From: Pogonophryne albipinna
Taxonomy: Eukaryota; Chordata; Actinopteri; Perciformes; Artedidraconidae
Length of the DNA stretch: 64,000 bases
Assembly: GCA_028583405.1 (NCBI GenBank)
Contig: JAPTMU010000153.1
Location: 224,756 to 288,755 of the forward strand
Reading direction: 5' to 3'
The notes beneath the pieces are model-generated. The model made no database searches. It was not told the origin of the DNA and saw nothing but the letters and a program-made list of their open reading frames with translations. Of the stretch, positions 1 to 11,857 are shown in pieces (the first letter of the stretch is position 1; the number at the start of each line of letters is the position of its first letter). The position numbers were made by a program, and so were the translations under genes.

Positions 1-417
1 ACCTGTTTATGTTTGGGTCGGATTTTTTTATGTTGACAATGTGGTTTGAGGTAGGCCTAATTGCGTCACCTGTTGACGGTAAGCCTGTGGGAGGGGCTAT
101 GAGTTCAAAATGGACGGTGTTGGCCCTGGAGGAGATGACTCGGAAGAATGTTGCAATGAAGGCAACACCAGAGCATGTTTACTCTGATGAGTGATGGATG
201 GTTTGATTTGGACATTTATTTATTTTGTTTAAGTTGTGCTGGTTCGTTATTTAAATTTTTGCTGCTGTTATTAACGTTTTGGAGATTAACCCAACCGACT
301 AGGCCAGTGTTTTCATACGGACAATAGAACCCCGTCAGTCATGTAAGAAAAACAATATATGTTGCATTGTTGGAGAAGCTCAGGTCAGAATCATTTCATT
401 GCCATTTCTACACTGTA

Positions 418-530
418 GCTTTTGTGCATATGACAATTAAACCTTTGAATTGAAATGCATTTTATTTATAGAGCGCTTTTCTGAAACTCAAAGACACTTT
501 TCAGGGTAAAAAAACACTTAAAATACAACA
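418..530 (-). mobile_element. Possible LINE/SINE 3' tail fragment (left arm)
   Basis: On the minus strand this reads as a run ending in GCGCTCTATAAATAAAATG, the kind of short tail found at the 3' end of fish L2-like LINEs. It is followed by a TTTAATTGTCATATGCAC string that also looks dispersed. No protein-coding part is recognisable in the adjoining 531-780. The inverted copy is at about 31850-31962. The family is not resolved. Confidence 0.4.
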
Positions 531-1021
531 TTAATTCCAGATTAAAAGCAGGTCTGAAGAGGTGAGTCTGTTCATCAGGGTTGGCTGTAGTTCAGAAACA
601 TTTTTTAGATTACCACCGTGACTTTTTAAGGCTGTGAGCAAGCCGGGGGTCAGAGGTCGATCGACGTTAGGTTGTCTGTAGAAGTTGGTCCCCACATGTT
701 GGACAGTGTTTCGTGCACTGTCAACACTTTTGTCCCATAGTGTGTTATCATGGTGAAGAGATGGTATATTTAAAGTCAATGGGTCTTCATGTTTCCCTAG
801 TGATCAGTTCAGACAGCTGTGATGCTAATGCAGTGAGCAGATAATGGAAACCATGAAGCTGGAGACGGATCTGATGTTTATTCAAAGTATTCGCCTGGAG
901 AAAGAACAACGTCATGACAAACAGACGAAGAGAAGAGTTCAACGAATCATCTGCTGCCTGCTTTTCTAAATGTTGCTTAAAATGTTCCCTCAGTCAAAAA
1001 ATAAACCTGTGTGTGAGCTCT

Positions 1022-1028
1022 TTGTGTG

Positions 1029-1080
<52 letters not shown>

Positions 1081-1537
1081 GTAATAGTAGTAGTACACAC
1101 CCATACACATCTTAACACGCCCACCTCCTATAAGAAGCTCTTAAGTATCATCATTTTTGTCTTCAAAGAGAAGTGTGTGTGTGTGTGCGTGTGTATGCGT
1201 GTGTGTGTGTGCGTGTGTGTGTGTGTGTTGCCGTTCATCTTTGATCAATAATTCAATAAGGCCTTCAGCTGTAATCCTGTCAAAACCCTGAAACTCACAC
1301 ACACTCCCCGGGGACCTGTTTTCTCTCGTACCTGGTGTGTGAGTGTGTGTGTACTTGTGTTTGTACTTGTGTGTGTGTGTGTGTGTTGGTGTGTGTGTGT
1401 GTTGGTGTGTGTGTGTGTGTGTGTGTTGGTGTGTGTGTCTGTTGGTGTGTGTTGGTGTGTGTGTGTGTTGGTGTGTGTGTGTGTTGGTGTGTGTGTGTGT
1501 GTGTTGGTGTGTGTGTGTGTGTGTTGGTGTGTGTGTC
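1022..1537. repeat. (GT)n microsatellite cluster
   Basis: Three GT tracts: 1022-1080, 1173-1228 with GC interruptions, and 1334-1537, where GTGT blocks are punctuated by TTGG to give a compound repeat. Open frames of alternating Cys/Val or Thr/His across it are not genes. The inverted counterparts are at 30853-31368. Confidence 0.97.
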
Positions 1538-1821
1538 TAACATAGTGAATGAGGAAATAAAGACAATAAAAGCTACAAATAGATATTTTTTCCCCACACA
1601 GACGTGGTACTTCATTTATTATGTTCTAATAAAAGCTGACATGTTTACACACATCTAAGAGTGCAAACATATTGTTTACTTTAAATCAAAACACACAAGC
1701 ACATTCCTCTCTGTCAACAATGACGTGTGACTGAAACGTGTTTAGCAAATAAACATGATTTATGTGATTAGAGATAGCAAACTCTCTCTGTCTCTGACAT
1801 GTTTACTGAACAGCCTTCACT

Positions 1822-1823
<2 letters not shown>

Positions 1824-1918
<95 letters not shown>
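1824..1918. repeat. (AC)n microsatellite
   Basis: Perfect AC dinucleotide tract of about 95 bp. The paired tract in the inverted arm (30415-30565) is about 150 bp, so the two arms differ in allele length. Confidence 0.98.
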
Positions 1919-1919
<1 letters not shown>

Positions 1920-1989
1920 CTCTTGACCCCGTCACTCTTGGCATGGTGCATTAATGTGATTTGGTGTAATGCACTTGATCATATTGTGC

Positions 1990-2074
1990 TTGCGTGTGTG
2001 TGTATGTTGAAGTGTGTGTGTATGTGTGCTTGCGTGTGTGTGTGTGTATGTTGAAGTGTGTGTGTATGTGTGCT

Positions 2075-2120
<46 letters not shown>

Positions 2121-2155
2121 TGCATGTGTGTGTGTGTGTGTGTGCTTGCATGTGG

Positions 2156-2186
<31 letters not shown>

Positions 2187-2225
2187 TATGTGTGCGTGTG
2201 TGTGTGCTTGCATTTGTGTGTGTGT
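1990..2225. repeat. Compound TG repeat with GCTTGC punctuation
   Basis: GT blocks separated by recurring TTGAAG and GCTTGC words, a second-level period on top of the dinucleotide. The counterpart at 30103-30345 has a different number of blocks. Confidence 0.95.
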
Positions 2226-2397
2226 TATAAATAGACCTCCCCTCTGACAGGCAGACATTCTGATGAGATGTGCGTTTGATGTGCAGAAATCATTGTACAG
2301 AACAGCTCATTAAACACGTTACATTATACATATAACACACATGTACAATATATATTTGACATCTGAGCTTCAGTTCACATTTCTATTCATAGGATCA

Positions 2398-2840
2398 ATC
2401 AATCAATCAATGTTATTTATAGCCCAATATCACAAATGTTACATTTGTCTCAGTGGACTACACAGTTTGTACAGAATATCAGTATGACAATACGACACCT
2501 CTGTCCTTAGACCTCTGTCCTTAGACCCTCTGTCCTCAGACCCTCTATCCTCAGACCCTCTATCCTCAGACCCTCTGTCCTTAGACCCTCTGTCCTTAGA
2601 CCCTCTATCTCAGACCTCTGTCTTAGACCCTCTGTCCTTAGACCCTCTATCCTCAGACCCTCTATCCTTAGACCCTCTGTCCTTAGACCCTCACATCGTA
2701 CAAGGAAAAACTTCCAGAGAAAACCCACAGTTTAAAGGGAAAATGGGAGAAAACCTCAGGGAGAGCAACAGAGGAGGGATCCCTCTCCCAGGACGGACAG
2801 ACGTGCAATAGATGCCGTGTGTAAATTGAAAAGATAATAC
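2398..2840 (-). mobile_element. Dispersed teleost repeat with internal 15 bp VNTR (left arm)
   Basis: Minus-strand copy of a dispersed element also seen at 29470-29935 and 49586-49960. In sense order it has a CTCCCTGAGGTTTCTCCCAT block, a TTCCTTGTACGATGTGAGG block, the VNTR, a GATATTGGGCTATAAATAA block and a (GATT)n tail. The short simple-sequence tail suits retroposition. The VNTR unit is GGGTCTAAGGACAGA with AAGGAC, AAGGAT and GAGGAT variants, about 13 units at 2505-2695. It stays open as a Glu-Gly-Leu-Arg-x repeat but is not a gene. This copy has small deletions near 2609-2625. Confidence 0.8.
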
Positions 2841-3034
2841 ATGATAATAAGATAATCCACACGGGACCCCCCCCGGCTGAAATGCATGAGCGGAATTGTG
2901 ATAATGTAATCATAGCATCTAGTCAATTATAGCCTTTAGAAATCCTCATGGGCAAAACACACTGCAGCGCACAAGAACACTAATTGTGTCAAACAGATGA
3001 CAGTATACACGTCTGAATGGCATTCATCTTTTAA

Positions 3035-5062
3035 CCTCTTAAGCCCTGAGCCTGTTTTTCAGGTTTCAGGCTCGAAAATGCCACTAACACAACAAAGACT
3101 ATATCTTCACTTCTAAAAGGGGTAAATTAATCATCTTTTCTCTCAAAGCAAGGTTACATCTGTGAGTTGGATGTAGAAGTGTCAGAATCAATATAGATGT
3201 TTTTTTTTAAAGTAAATTCAGATGGAACATAGTAAAAACATGTAAATTCTAATGTCCGCCTAAAAAAAACCATTACTTATAGTAAAAACCACCCTTGAAT
3301 GATGGGTTAGTAGACTAAAAGCTTTAGGAATCCAAACTATAACATATAATAAGTACCCTGTATCAAGATTGATGCAAAACAAGTTAAATTTGACCTTTTT
3401 AGAGAGGTTTAGAAAAATAAAGTCCAGGCGGACTCACCTCTGGGTAATTTGGGAACCATCAGTTCCATTTGAACTTTTTCACTGTAAAAATCATTTTATT
3501 ACTTTGAATTTTCACTATAGGTATTCATTCCATCCAAATACAACTGTTGTGAAAAAAATAAAAAATAAAATATAAGAACATACTCTGTTATCCTCTTAGG
3601 CAAGGCAAGTTTATTTATATAGCACTTATAGGCCCCACGGACCGAAATCGCGTCATTTGCAGGAAACAACGTCTAAGGAACCTTACTATTTAATAAACTA
3701 TGAATATTTTATATCCATATAACGGGAAAAAACTCATTTAACTGATCTTTTTCATTTATTTTTTCAAAAAAAACACAATGCTAACAGTGAGCATCTGAAT
3801 TAGCCCCGAGCGAAAAATGCTAACCTATTACTGCACCGAAAATCACTCCTAGCTCCCTTATTACTTATCCTAGCTCCCTTATTACTTATCCTAGCTGCAC
3901 ATCCAACACATCGTTTTTGATCGTAAAGACACAGAATCTAACGGTGCCCACCTCAACACTGAAAGATACAAACTTGCGACGTTATCAACAAAAACGTACA
4001 TCAAAACAAGTGGAGCTAGGTACTAGCATGCGCTAGGCTAATGGCTTACCTTCCTCTTTGCCTGGTCTAAACTGGTCTTCAATGGCATTAAAACGATAAA
4101 AACGATGATGTAGTTAATCCATAGGTTAATATCCAATGTGGCTGTGTCCCCTTTGAAATGTTCTGATAATCTATAAGCAATAAAACTGCAATTCCGTTAT
4201 CTGCTGTCCGCTCTGTGCTCCGTGTGCTCTGGGTTCTGCTGTAATGCCTGCTGTTAGTAGTAAACAATAAATGAAGCCGCCTGCGTAAAGTACTTAAACT
4301 GGCTGGCATTCTTTATACTTTACGCAGGACCATATCTCTGGAACCCATTGGTCGATTCGTGTGATTTACACCTTTTTCTTAACCATCAGAACCAATAGAA
4401 TCGATGGGCAGTTCCCAAATCAACGTAAACATTACCATAGCGGACGTAATAGAGAAGCGAACAAAGCATATCTGAAAGTGCACGCCTGGACGGCAACATT
4501 TTACCACCAGTATATTGCCATAAATATGATGAAGGATTATCAGTCAAAATTTCTACGTGACACAAAGACATTGGATTAACCTTGAGCGGCGTTTTTATTC
4601 CGGTGAACACAACTTTTGATCACAAATCAAAAAAGGTAAGACGAAATTATTGTAATATTTTTTAAACCGGATGTTGTTTACTTTCTCTTTTCTGGCTGAT
4701 AGCTCCGCAATTCGGGGTACAGTGATGATATTATATGTCTGGAATCTGTGGAGTCTCAGCTTTAAATCGTATATCTTGTTTGTGCAGTTACGATAAGTAA
4801 TAAGGGCATTTCTACCGTGAGTGCTGTGCAAAATCCGTTAGCATTAGTTAGCATTTTTTCGCTCCATGCTAATTCAAAGGCTTGGTATTACTCTTGTGTT
4901 TCTTTTAGCTAAAAATGGTTCACATTGTCAGTTAGCGGAGTTTCTTAGCGTTAAAAGGGTATGGAACATTAATAGTTTCATAAATGTTAAGAAGCCCTGA
5001 GACATAGTCTCGTAAAAAAACTGTGGGGGGGGTCCACTGGGGGGACCCTCGGGCTTAAGAGG
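3035..5062. mobile_element. piggyBac-like TTAA-target DNA transposon, non-autonomous (left arm copy)
   Basis: A 2028 bp element bounded by TTAA on both sides (3031-3034 and 5063-5066). Its terminal inverted repeats start CCTCTTAAGCCC. TTAA duplication is the hallmark of piggyBac-type transposition, and a paralogous empty site at 8698-8765 with a single TTAA confirms the ends. No transposase frame is visible. Internally there is a direct duplication of TAGCTCCCTTATTACTTATC (3850-3893), a hairpin with 13 bp CCTGCGTAAAGTA stems (about 4281-4328), and TGCTAACA/GTTAGCAT words near both ends. It could be a MITE-like derivative of an unseen autonomous element. The inverted copy is at 27240-29269. 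Confidence 0.85.
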
Positions 5063-5084
5063 TTAAAACCAACTTAATGTATAT

Positions 5085-5735
5085 ATGTGATGTTTGGGAA
5101 AGTTGGAGGATTTACCAAAAAGTTAAAACAAGACACAAATAAGTCATTTTGTCTTCCTGTACTCCAAGTGGCATGGTGCATCACACCACTCCACTCCTCC
5201 GCTCCCTCCACTGGCTTCCAGTAACTGCTAGAATCCACTTCAAGACACTGGTACTTGCGTACCATGCTTGCGAATGGATCTGGCCCTTCCTACATCCAGG
5301 ACATGGTTAAACCGTACACCCCAGCACGTGCACTCCGCTCTGCATCAACCAAAACGGCTCACTGCACCCTCGCTGCGAGGGGGACCCAAGTTCCCATCAG
5401 CAAAAACACGTGGGTTTGCTATCCTGGCTCCAAGATGGTGGAACGAGCTCCCCATTGACATCAGGACAGCAGATAGCTTACACACCTTCCAGACTGAAAA
5501 ACTCATCTCTTTCGACTTCACTTCGAGCAATAGAACTATTAACAAAGCACTTATATACTAACAAAGGACTGGCTTACCTAAGCCAGTTGAGTAGCACTTG
5601 AAATGTTTGGCTCTATGAAACCTGATGATTATATGATTCTGTTTTCTTCAAGTTTGTGTCTTCTTGGTCGAACGCACTTATTGTAAGTCGCTCTGGATAA
5701 AAGCGTCAGCTAAATGCAATGTAATGTAAAAGTGA
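5085..5735 (+). mobile_element. Non-LTR LINE 3' fragment, frameshifted (left arm)
   Basis: Encodes the C-terminal tail of a LINE reverse transcriptase (HWLPV, Tyr-Thr-Pro-Ala-Arg and WWNELP blocks), but split over frames by one-base indels near 5270 and 5352. It is followed by the 3' end TAAGTCGCTCTGGATAAAAG and an AATGTAATGTAA tail, the usual ending of a very common fish LINE type. It is strongly 5' truncated and starts just after the TTAA element. The right-arm counterpart keeps the frame open. Confidence 0.85.
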
Positions 5736-6540
5736 TTTTGTTCATAAAGATGGAGCTGGGTTATATGCAGAAAAATGATACTCCCAAATTGATATTGGGG
5801 AAATAATGTAGGGCGTTCTCGGAAATATGAAGAAAAATACATTTTTGATTAAAGAATTTGCAGTAAATTGGATTAATTGGAGAAGTCGGTAAATTAGATT
5901 AGATATACTTGATTGATCCCAAATAGGAAATTGTTTCAAATAAAAAGAAGATACTGACGTCCAATTAATGTATTGCACCATTGAAACCCTTACAATATCC
6001 ATAATCTAGTCTGATAGCACAATATCAATATGTCGGCCCAGCGCTGTATAGCCTAACAGACTTGTTGATAAAGAGTGTACGGACAAGACCTTAAATCCAC
6101 CGTGCTAAAGGGGAAGTGATGGATGGATCTCAGGGAACAGAAAGAAAAGGAGTCTCTTTCCCAGTGAGTCAGACGGATGGAGAAAAAGGTGAAAGAGGTT
6201 TTTAACGACAAAGAGCAGGAGGTCCTACATCACTGTTCCTGTGTGAAGCTTCTGTAGGTGTTCTGCTCCTCTGTTCGGAGACTCATTAAATCTAATCCTT
6301 CCCCTCCGAGACCACCCGCTCTATTCTGGGAGGAAACAGCATTATTCCGGGATAATCACATTCACGCCGGGCCTGCTGGGAGCTCCACGCTGCTGTCAGG
6401 TCAGCGCTCGCTTTAATTCATCTCTAATAACTGCTCCACTCTGCCGCCCTGAGCATGTTCACACAGCGCTAATCTGCTCAGGATTCAGACGCAGTTTATG
6501 GTGGATTTCACAAATCGAAAATGTGCAGGGTCACTAAAAC
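5736..6540. other. Single-copy-looking stretch, no gene seen
   Basis: Apart from a LINE-like ATTGATCCCAAATAGGAAAT tail near 5913-5932 on the plus strand, this stretch shows no repeat structure and no plausible coding frame. The part at 6260-6530 is G+C-balanced and well preserved between the arms, and could be conserved non-coding sequence. That is a guess from texture alone. The right-arm counterpart is 25754-26562. Confidence 0.5.
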
Positions 6541-8694
6541 ATCTGTCCACAGACCTCTCCAGGGACTAACCCTAACCCATCTCTCCAGGGACTAACCCTA
6601 ACCCATCTGTCCAGGGACTAACCCATCTCTCCAGGGTCTAACCCTAACACATCTCTCCAGAGACTAACCCTAACACATCTCTCCAGAGACTAACCCTAAC
6701 ACATCTCTCCAGAGACTAACCCTAACCCATTTCTCCAGGGACTAACCCTAACCCATCTGTCCAGGGACTAGCCCTAACCCATCTCTCCAGGGACTAACCC
6801 ATCTCTCCAGGGACTAACCCTAACCCATCTCTCCAGGGACTAACCCTAACCCATCTCTCCAGAGACTAACCCTAACACATCTCTCCAGGAACTAACCCTA
6901 ACACATCTCTCCAGACACCTAGGCCCTAACCCATCTTGTCCAGAGACTAGCCTAACCCATCTGTCCAGAGACTAGCTCCTAACACATCTCTCCAGAGACT
7001 AGCCCTAACCCATCTCTTCCAGGGACTAACCCTAACCCATCTCTCCAGGGACTAGCCCTAACCATCTGTCCAGGGACTAGCCTAACACATCTCTCCTAGA
7101 GACTAGCCCTAACCCATCTGTCCAGAGACTAGCCCTAAGCACATCTCTCCAGAGACTAGCCCTAACCCATCTCTCCAGGGACTAACCCTAACCCATCTCT
7201 CCAGGGACTAACCCTAACCCATCTCTCCAGGGACTAGCCCTAACCCATCTGTCCAGGGACTAGCCCTAACCCATCTCTCCAGGGACTAACCTAACCCATC
7301 TCTCCAGGGACTAACCATAACCATCCTATCCGGAGACTAACCCTAACACATCTCTCCAGGAACTAACCCTACACATCTCTCCAGACACTAGCCCTAACCC
7401 ATCTCTCCAGGGACTAACCCTAACCCATCTCTCCAGGACTAGCCCTAACCCATCTGTCCAGGACTAGCCCTAACACAATCCTCCAGAGACTAGCCCTAAC
7501 CCATCTGTCCAGAGACTAGCCCTAACACATCTCTCCAGAGACTAGCCCTAACCCATCTCTCCAGGGACTAACCCTAACCCATCTCTCCAGGGACTAACCC
7601 TAACCCATCTCTCCAGGGACTAGCCCTAACCCATCTGTCCAGGGACTAGCCCTAACCCATCTCTCCAGGGACTAACCCTAACCCATCTCTCCAGGGACTA
7701 ACCCTAACCATCTCTCCGGAGACTACCCTAAACACATCTCTCCAGAACTAACCCTAACACATCTCTCCAGACACTAGCCCTAACCCATCTCTCCAGGAAC
7801 TAGCCCTAACACATCTCTCCAGACACTAGCCCTAACCCATCTCCCCAGGGACTAGCCCTAACCCATCTGTCCAGGGACTAGCCCTAACCCATCTCTCCAG
7901 GGACTAACCCTAACCCATCTCTCCGGAGACCTAACCCTAACACATCTCTCCAGGAACTAACCCTAACACATCTCTCCAGACACTAGCCCTAACACATCTC
8001 TCCAGGAACTAACCCTAACCCATCTGTCCAGAGACTAGCCCTAACCCATCTGTCCAGAGACTAGCCCTAACACATCTCTCCAGAGACTAGCCCTAACCCA
8101 TCTGTCCAGACTAGCCTAACCCATCTCTCCAGAGACTAGCCCTAACCCATCTGTCCAGAGACTAGCCCTAACCCATCTGTCCAGAGACTAGCCCTAACCA
8201 TCTGTCCAGGGACTAGCCCTAACCCATCTGTCCAGAGACTAGCCCTAACACATCTCTCCAGAGACTAGCCCTAACCCATCTGTCCAGAGACTAGCCCTAA
8301 CACATCTGTCCAGAGACTAGCCCTACCACATCTGTCCAGGGACTAGCCCTAACCCATCTGTCCAGGGACTAACCCTAACCCATCTGTCCAGGGACTAGCC
8401 CTAACCCATCTCTCCAGGGACTAACCCATCTCTCCAGGGACTAGCCCTAACCCATCTGTCCAGAGACTAGCCCTAACCCATCTGTCCAGGGACTAACCCT
8501 AACCCATCTGTCCAGGGACTAGCCCTAACCCATCTCGCCAGGGACTAACCCTAACCCATCTGTCCAGGGACTAGCCCTAACCCATCTCTCCAGGGACTAA
8601 CCCATCTCTCCAGGGACTAGCCCTAACCCATCTCTCCAGGGACTAGCCCTAACCCATCTGTCCAGGGACTAGCCCTAACCCATCTGTCCAGGAC
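6541..8694. repeat. 26 bp telomere-like minisatellite (left arm)
   Basis: About 80 tandem copies of a 26 bp unit, ACTAACCCTAACCC followed by ATCTCTCCAGGG. Variants are CTGTCC, CAGAGACTAG, ACACAT and a 20 bp form lacking one CTAACC. The AACCCTAACCC core contains the vertebrate telomere hexamer CCCTAA. The units here contain many one-base insertions and deletions (for example around 6910-7090 and 7320-7500) that the right arm lacks. The array ends abruptly at 8694. Confidence 0.95.
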
Positions 8695-8790
8695 ACATGA
8701 CAGTATATACGTCTCAGTGGCATCCATTCATCTTTTAAAATCAACTTAATGTATATGTATCAATGTGATGTGGACTGGATGAGTATTTTA
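8695..8790. other. Empty (unoccupied) paralogue of the TTAA element insertion site
   Basis: ACATGACAGTATATACGTCT and CATTCATCTTTTAAAATCAA here align with 2994-3034 joined directly to 5063-5100, with a single TTAA at 8735-8738. This is the pre-insertion state of a duplicated flanking sequence. Homology continues to about the GTGATG at 8764-8769. The following 8791-9084 shows no gene or repeat. Confidence 0.85.
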
Positions 8791-9084
8791 GGCTTGTTAT
8801 TCACCAGATTAACCTTAAACCACCGTAACATGAGAAGAAAGTGACTCTGCAATGACCTCATTATCTTATAGAAACAACATTTAAACATAATGAACCTGAC
8901 ATTACAAGAAAACTATAATTAACTCACAATCTGAAGATAACACGGTACATGAAAAAGCTTTTGTATCTTTGTTTTTTTCCTCGTAACCCTACAGACTCTA
9001 CCAAACTGTGTGTATTTACAGCAATGTGTACTTTCTGCTGTCCCCTTTAATTGAAGTATTAAACAAGCCAACCCTAATTGATCT

Positions 9085-10130
9085 ACTTTACGAAGTACAT
9101 TGTGTGTCTGGGTTTATATGTGGCTGGTTTGACGTGTGTTTTCCATCTCATAGTATTACTTTTGGTTGAAAAACTGACTATACAATAATATTTCAAACAG
9201 TATACATTTTTGTGCCAATGCTTAACAATCAGAGTTGCATGAAAGTGCATGAAAATAGACATTTTCGACTGAGACTGAAGCTTGTGTTTTACCTAAACCT
9301 TTCAGGGAATTGTGGTAAATCACTTTCCAGAGCTAGAGTTAAAAGGATATCTCTACATAACAGAAGGTATGGCAGTACATTGTGTGTCTGGGTTTATATG
9401 TGGTTGGTTTGATGTGTATTTTCCCATCTCATAGTATTACTTTTGGTTGAAAAACTGACGATATAATAGTATTTTAATCAGTATGCAATTTTGTGGCCAA
9501 TGCTTAACAATCAGAGTTGGAGAAAGTTCATGAAAATAGGAAACATAAGGACCAGACTTTTCTCTGCCCCCAGTGTTTCTTTCAGTAGAAAAACAAACTT
9601 ATTGTTAGAATTTCAATCAGTTGTTGTAAAGTTGCAATTTGAGTTGGAGGAAGTTCATGAAAATAGGAAACATAAGGACCATTTTCAACTGAGATTGAAG
9701 TTTGTATTAACCATAAACCTTTCAGTGAATTGTGGTAAATCACTTCCCTAGAAAAGCTAGACTAAAAGGATAGCTCTACAGGACATAGTGCTGAAGAACA
9801 TTGTGTTTTCTGGGTTTAGTATGATTGGTTTGACTTGTGTTTTTCACCTCAGATAACTTCTATGGTAGAAAAAACATGTTTCAAACCATCTGTGAAAAGT
9901 GTAAAAGCATATAAAATGTTCAACAAGAAGTGTTTTAGTACGTCTGGGTTTAAATGTGGTTCGGAAGATGTGTATTTTCTCATCTCCCAGTTTTCTTTTA
10001 CAGGAAAACAAGAAAACACAAGAAATTGTTCAAATTCAATCAGTCTTTGTAAAGCTGCAATTCTGCACGAATGGTCAACAATCAGAGGCAGAACGTCCAT
10101 GAAAACAGGGAATATAGGGACAACATAACA
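9085..10130. repeat. Diverged tandem units of about 280-400 bp
   Basis: About four related units begin with TACATTGTGTGTCTGGGTTT-like sequence at about 9097, 9375, 9795 and 9930. They share TTGGTTGAAAAACTGAC, GCTTAACAATCAGAGTTG, CATGAAAATAG and AATTGTGGTAAATCACTT words. Unit lengths differ through internal duplication: CATGAAAATAGGAAACATAA occurs twice in the second unit. No coding frame is credible. This is an old, degenerate tandem duplication of unknown origin. Confidence 0.75.
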
Positions 10131-10404
10131 AATATAACACATTTCTGGAACATATTGTGCTTTTTATTGGACCTAAATCTTTAAAGTATCATAAAAGAAA
10201 GACGTTCCCTCTCCAGACGTTCCTGTATTCACCATTTTAAAGATGATTAAAATAACCGTTTATAGTGTTATGGCCTAAACGGTTAGACACAAACAATTAT
10301 AAAAAACTATTAAAATGTTCTTATGCTTCAAAATGAAAGACAGACTTCATATTTTTAGGATAATTCAAAAGAAATTGGCTAACGTAACCCATCCCATGTC
10401 CCCA
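10131..10404. other. AT-rich intergenic stretch
   Basis: No gene, repeat family or RNA structure recognised. Confidence 0.5.
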
Positions 10405-11115
10405 TGGTGGTGAAGCTGTTTTCACTGGAAATAAGCAAACAATCAGCCAATAGAACAAGTGCACATTAGCTTGGTGAGAGAACTTGAAATAAGAAGGGAT
10501 ATTTAGAGAAATCAGATCTTGTAATTATCAGGAGATCATGTTGAACTATATTTGAGCAGAATCAGGAGATGCTGTTAGAATATAAGCCGCTAACGCTCAA
10601 AAAAGTTATGTTTTCTGATGTTAGTCTGTGATTTTCTAATAAATATGTGTTTCATCTGAGATACAACTCAAAATAAGATTCTTTGACGGAACAACATGAT
10701 GCATTGTCTAAAAGCCAGAGCCTATGTCTCACTGCAGAGTCACTTCTGACGTCATGTCTGATATCAGGAGGAGAGACACATTCTGACTGGATGATAGACA
10801 CAGATACTGGTAAAAAATGCTGCTGCAAAAACAAGTAAATATATAATAAGTGAATAAATCTGCCAATAGAACAAATACAAAATGGCTTTGTGAGATTTCC
10901 TGAAGTAAAGATGGGATAATTAGTTAAATGAGATCTTGTGTTTAGCTGGGAAAACTTATTTTTAACTATATTTGACCAGAATCAGGGAATTGGTTACAAA
11001 AAAAGCCAGAAATGCTTAGAATGTTTCTGTTTTCTGATGTTAGTGGAGATGTAACATATTCTGACTAGAAATTAGACAAATATACGTTGGCAAAATGTTT
11101 GCAGTGCAAGAAACC
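10405..11115 (-). mobile_element. Two head-to-tail partial copies of a TA-target MITE
   Basis: Two consecutive minus-oriented copies (about 10415-10810 and 10811-11115) of the family found complete at 33114-34116, 39223-39665 and 40549-41224. Shared words are CAATAGAACAAGTGCA, GAGATCTTGTG, ACTATATTTGAGCAGAATCA, TTTTCTGATGTTAGT and TTCTGACTAGAAATTAGACA. Both are diverged and non-coding. The family is defined here by CACTG/CAGTG ends and a TA target. Confidence 0.8.
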
Positions 11116-11133
11116 AACTCTTGTTTTATGTCC

Positions 11134-11857
<724 letters not shown>

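Larger units (their letters stand above)
1..8694. repeat. Left arm of a large inverted duplication
   Basis: Read in reverse complement, this stretch matches 24001-32378 in the same order of landmarks: (CA)n clusters, the dispersed repeat with a 15 bp VNTR, the TTAA element, the LINE fragment, the single-copy stretch and the 26 bp satellite. Paired coordinates sum to about 32380 in the outer part. The arms differ by scattered substitutions, small indels (for example about 7 extra bases near 3662 and 3 near 133) and tandem-repeat length. The arm is still matched at base 1, so its outer edge lies outside the window. It could be a true palindrome arm or one allele of a locus assembled twice. Confidence 0.93.
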
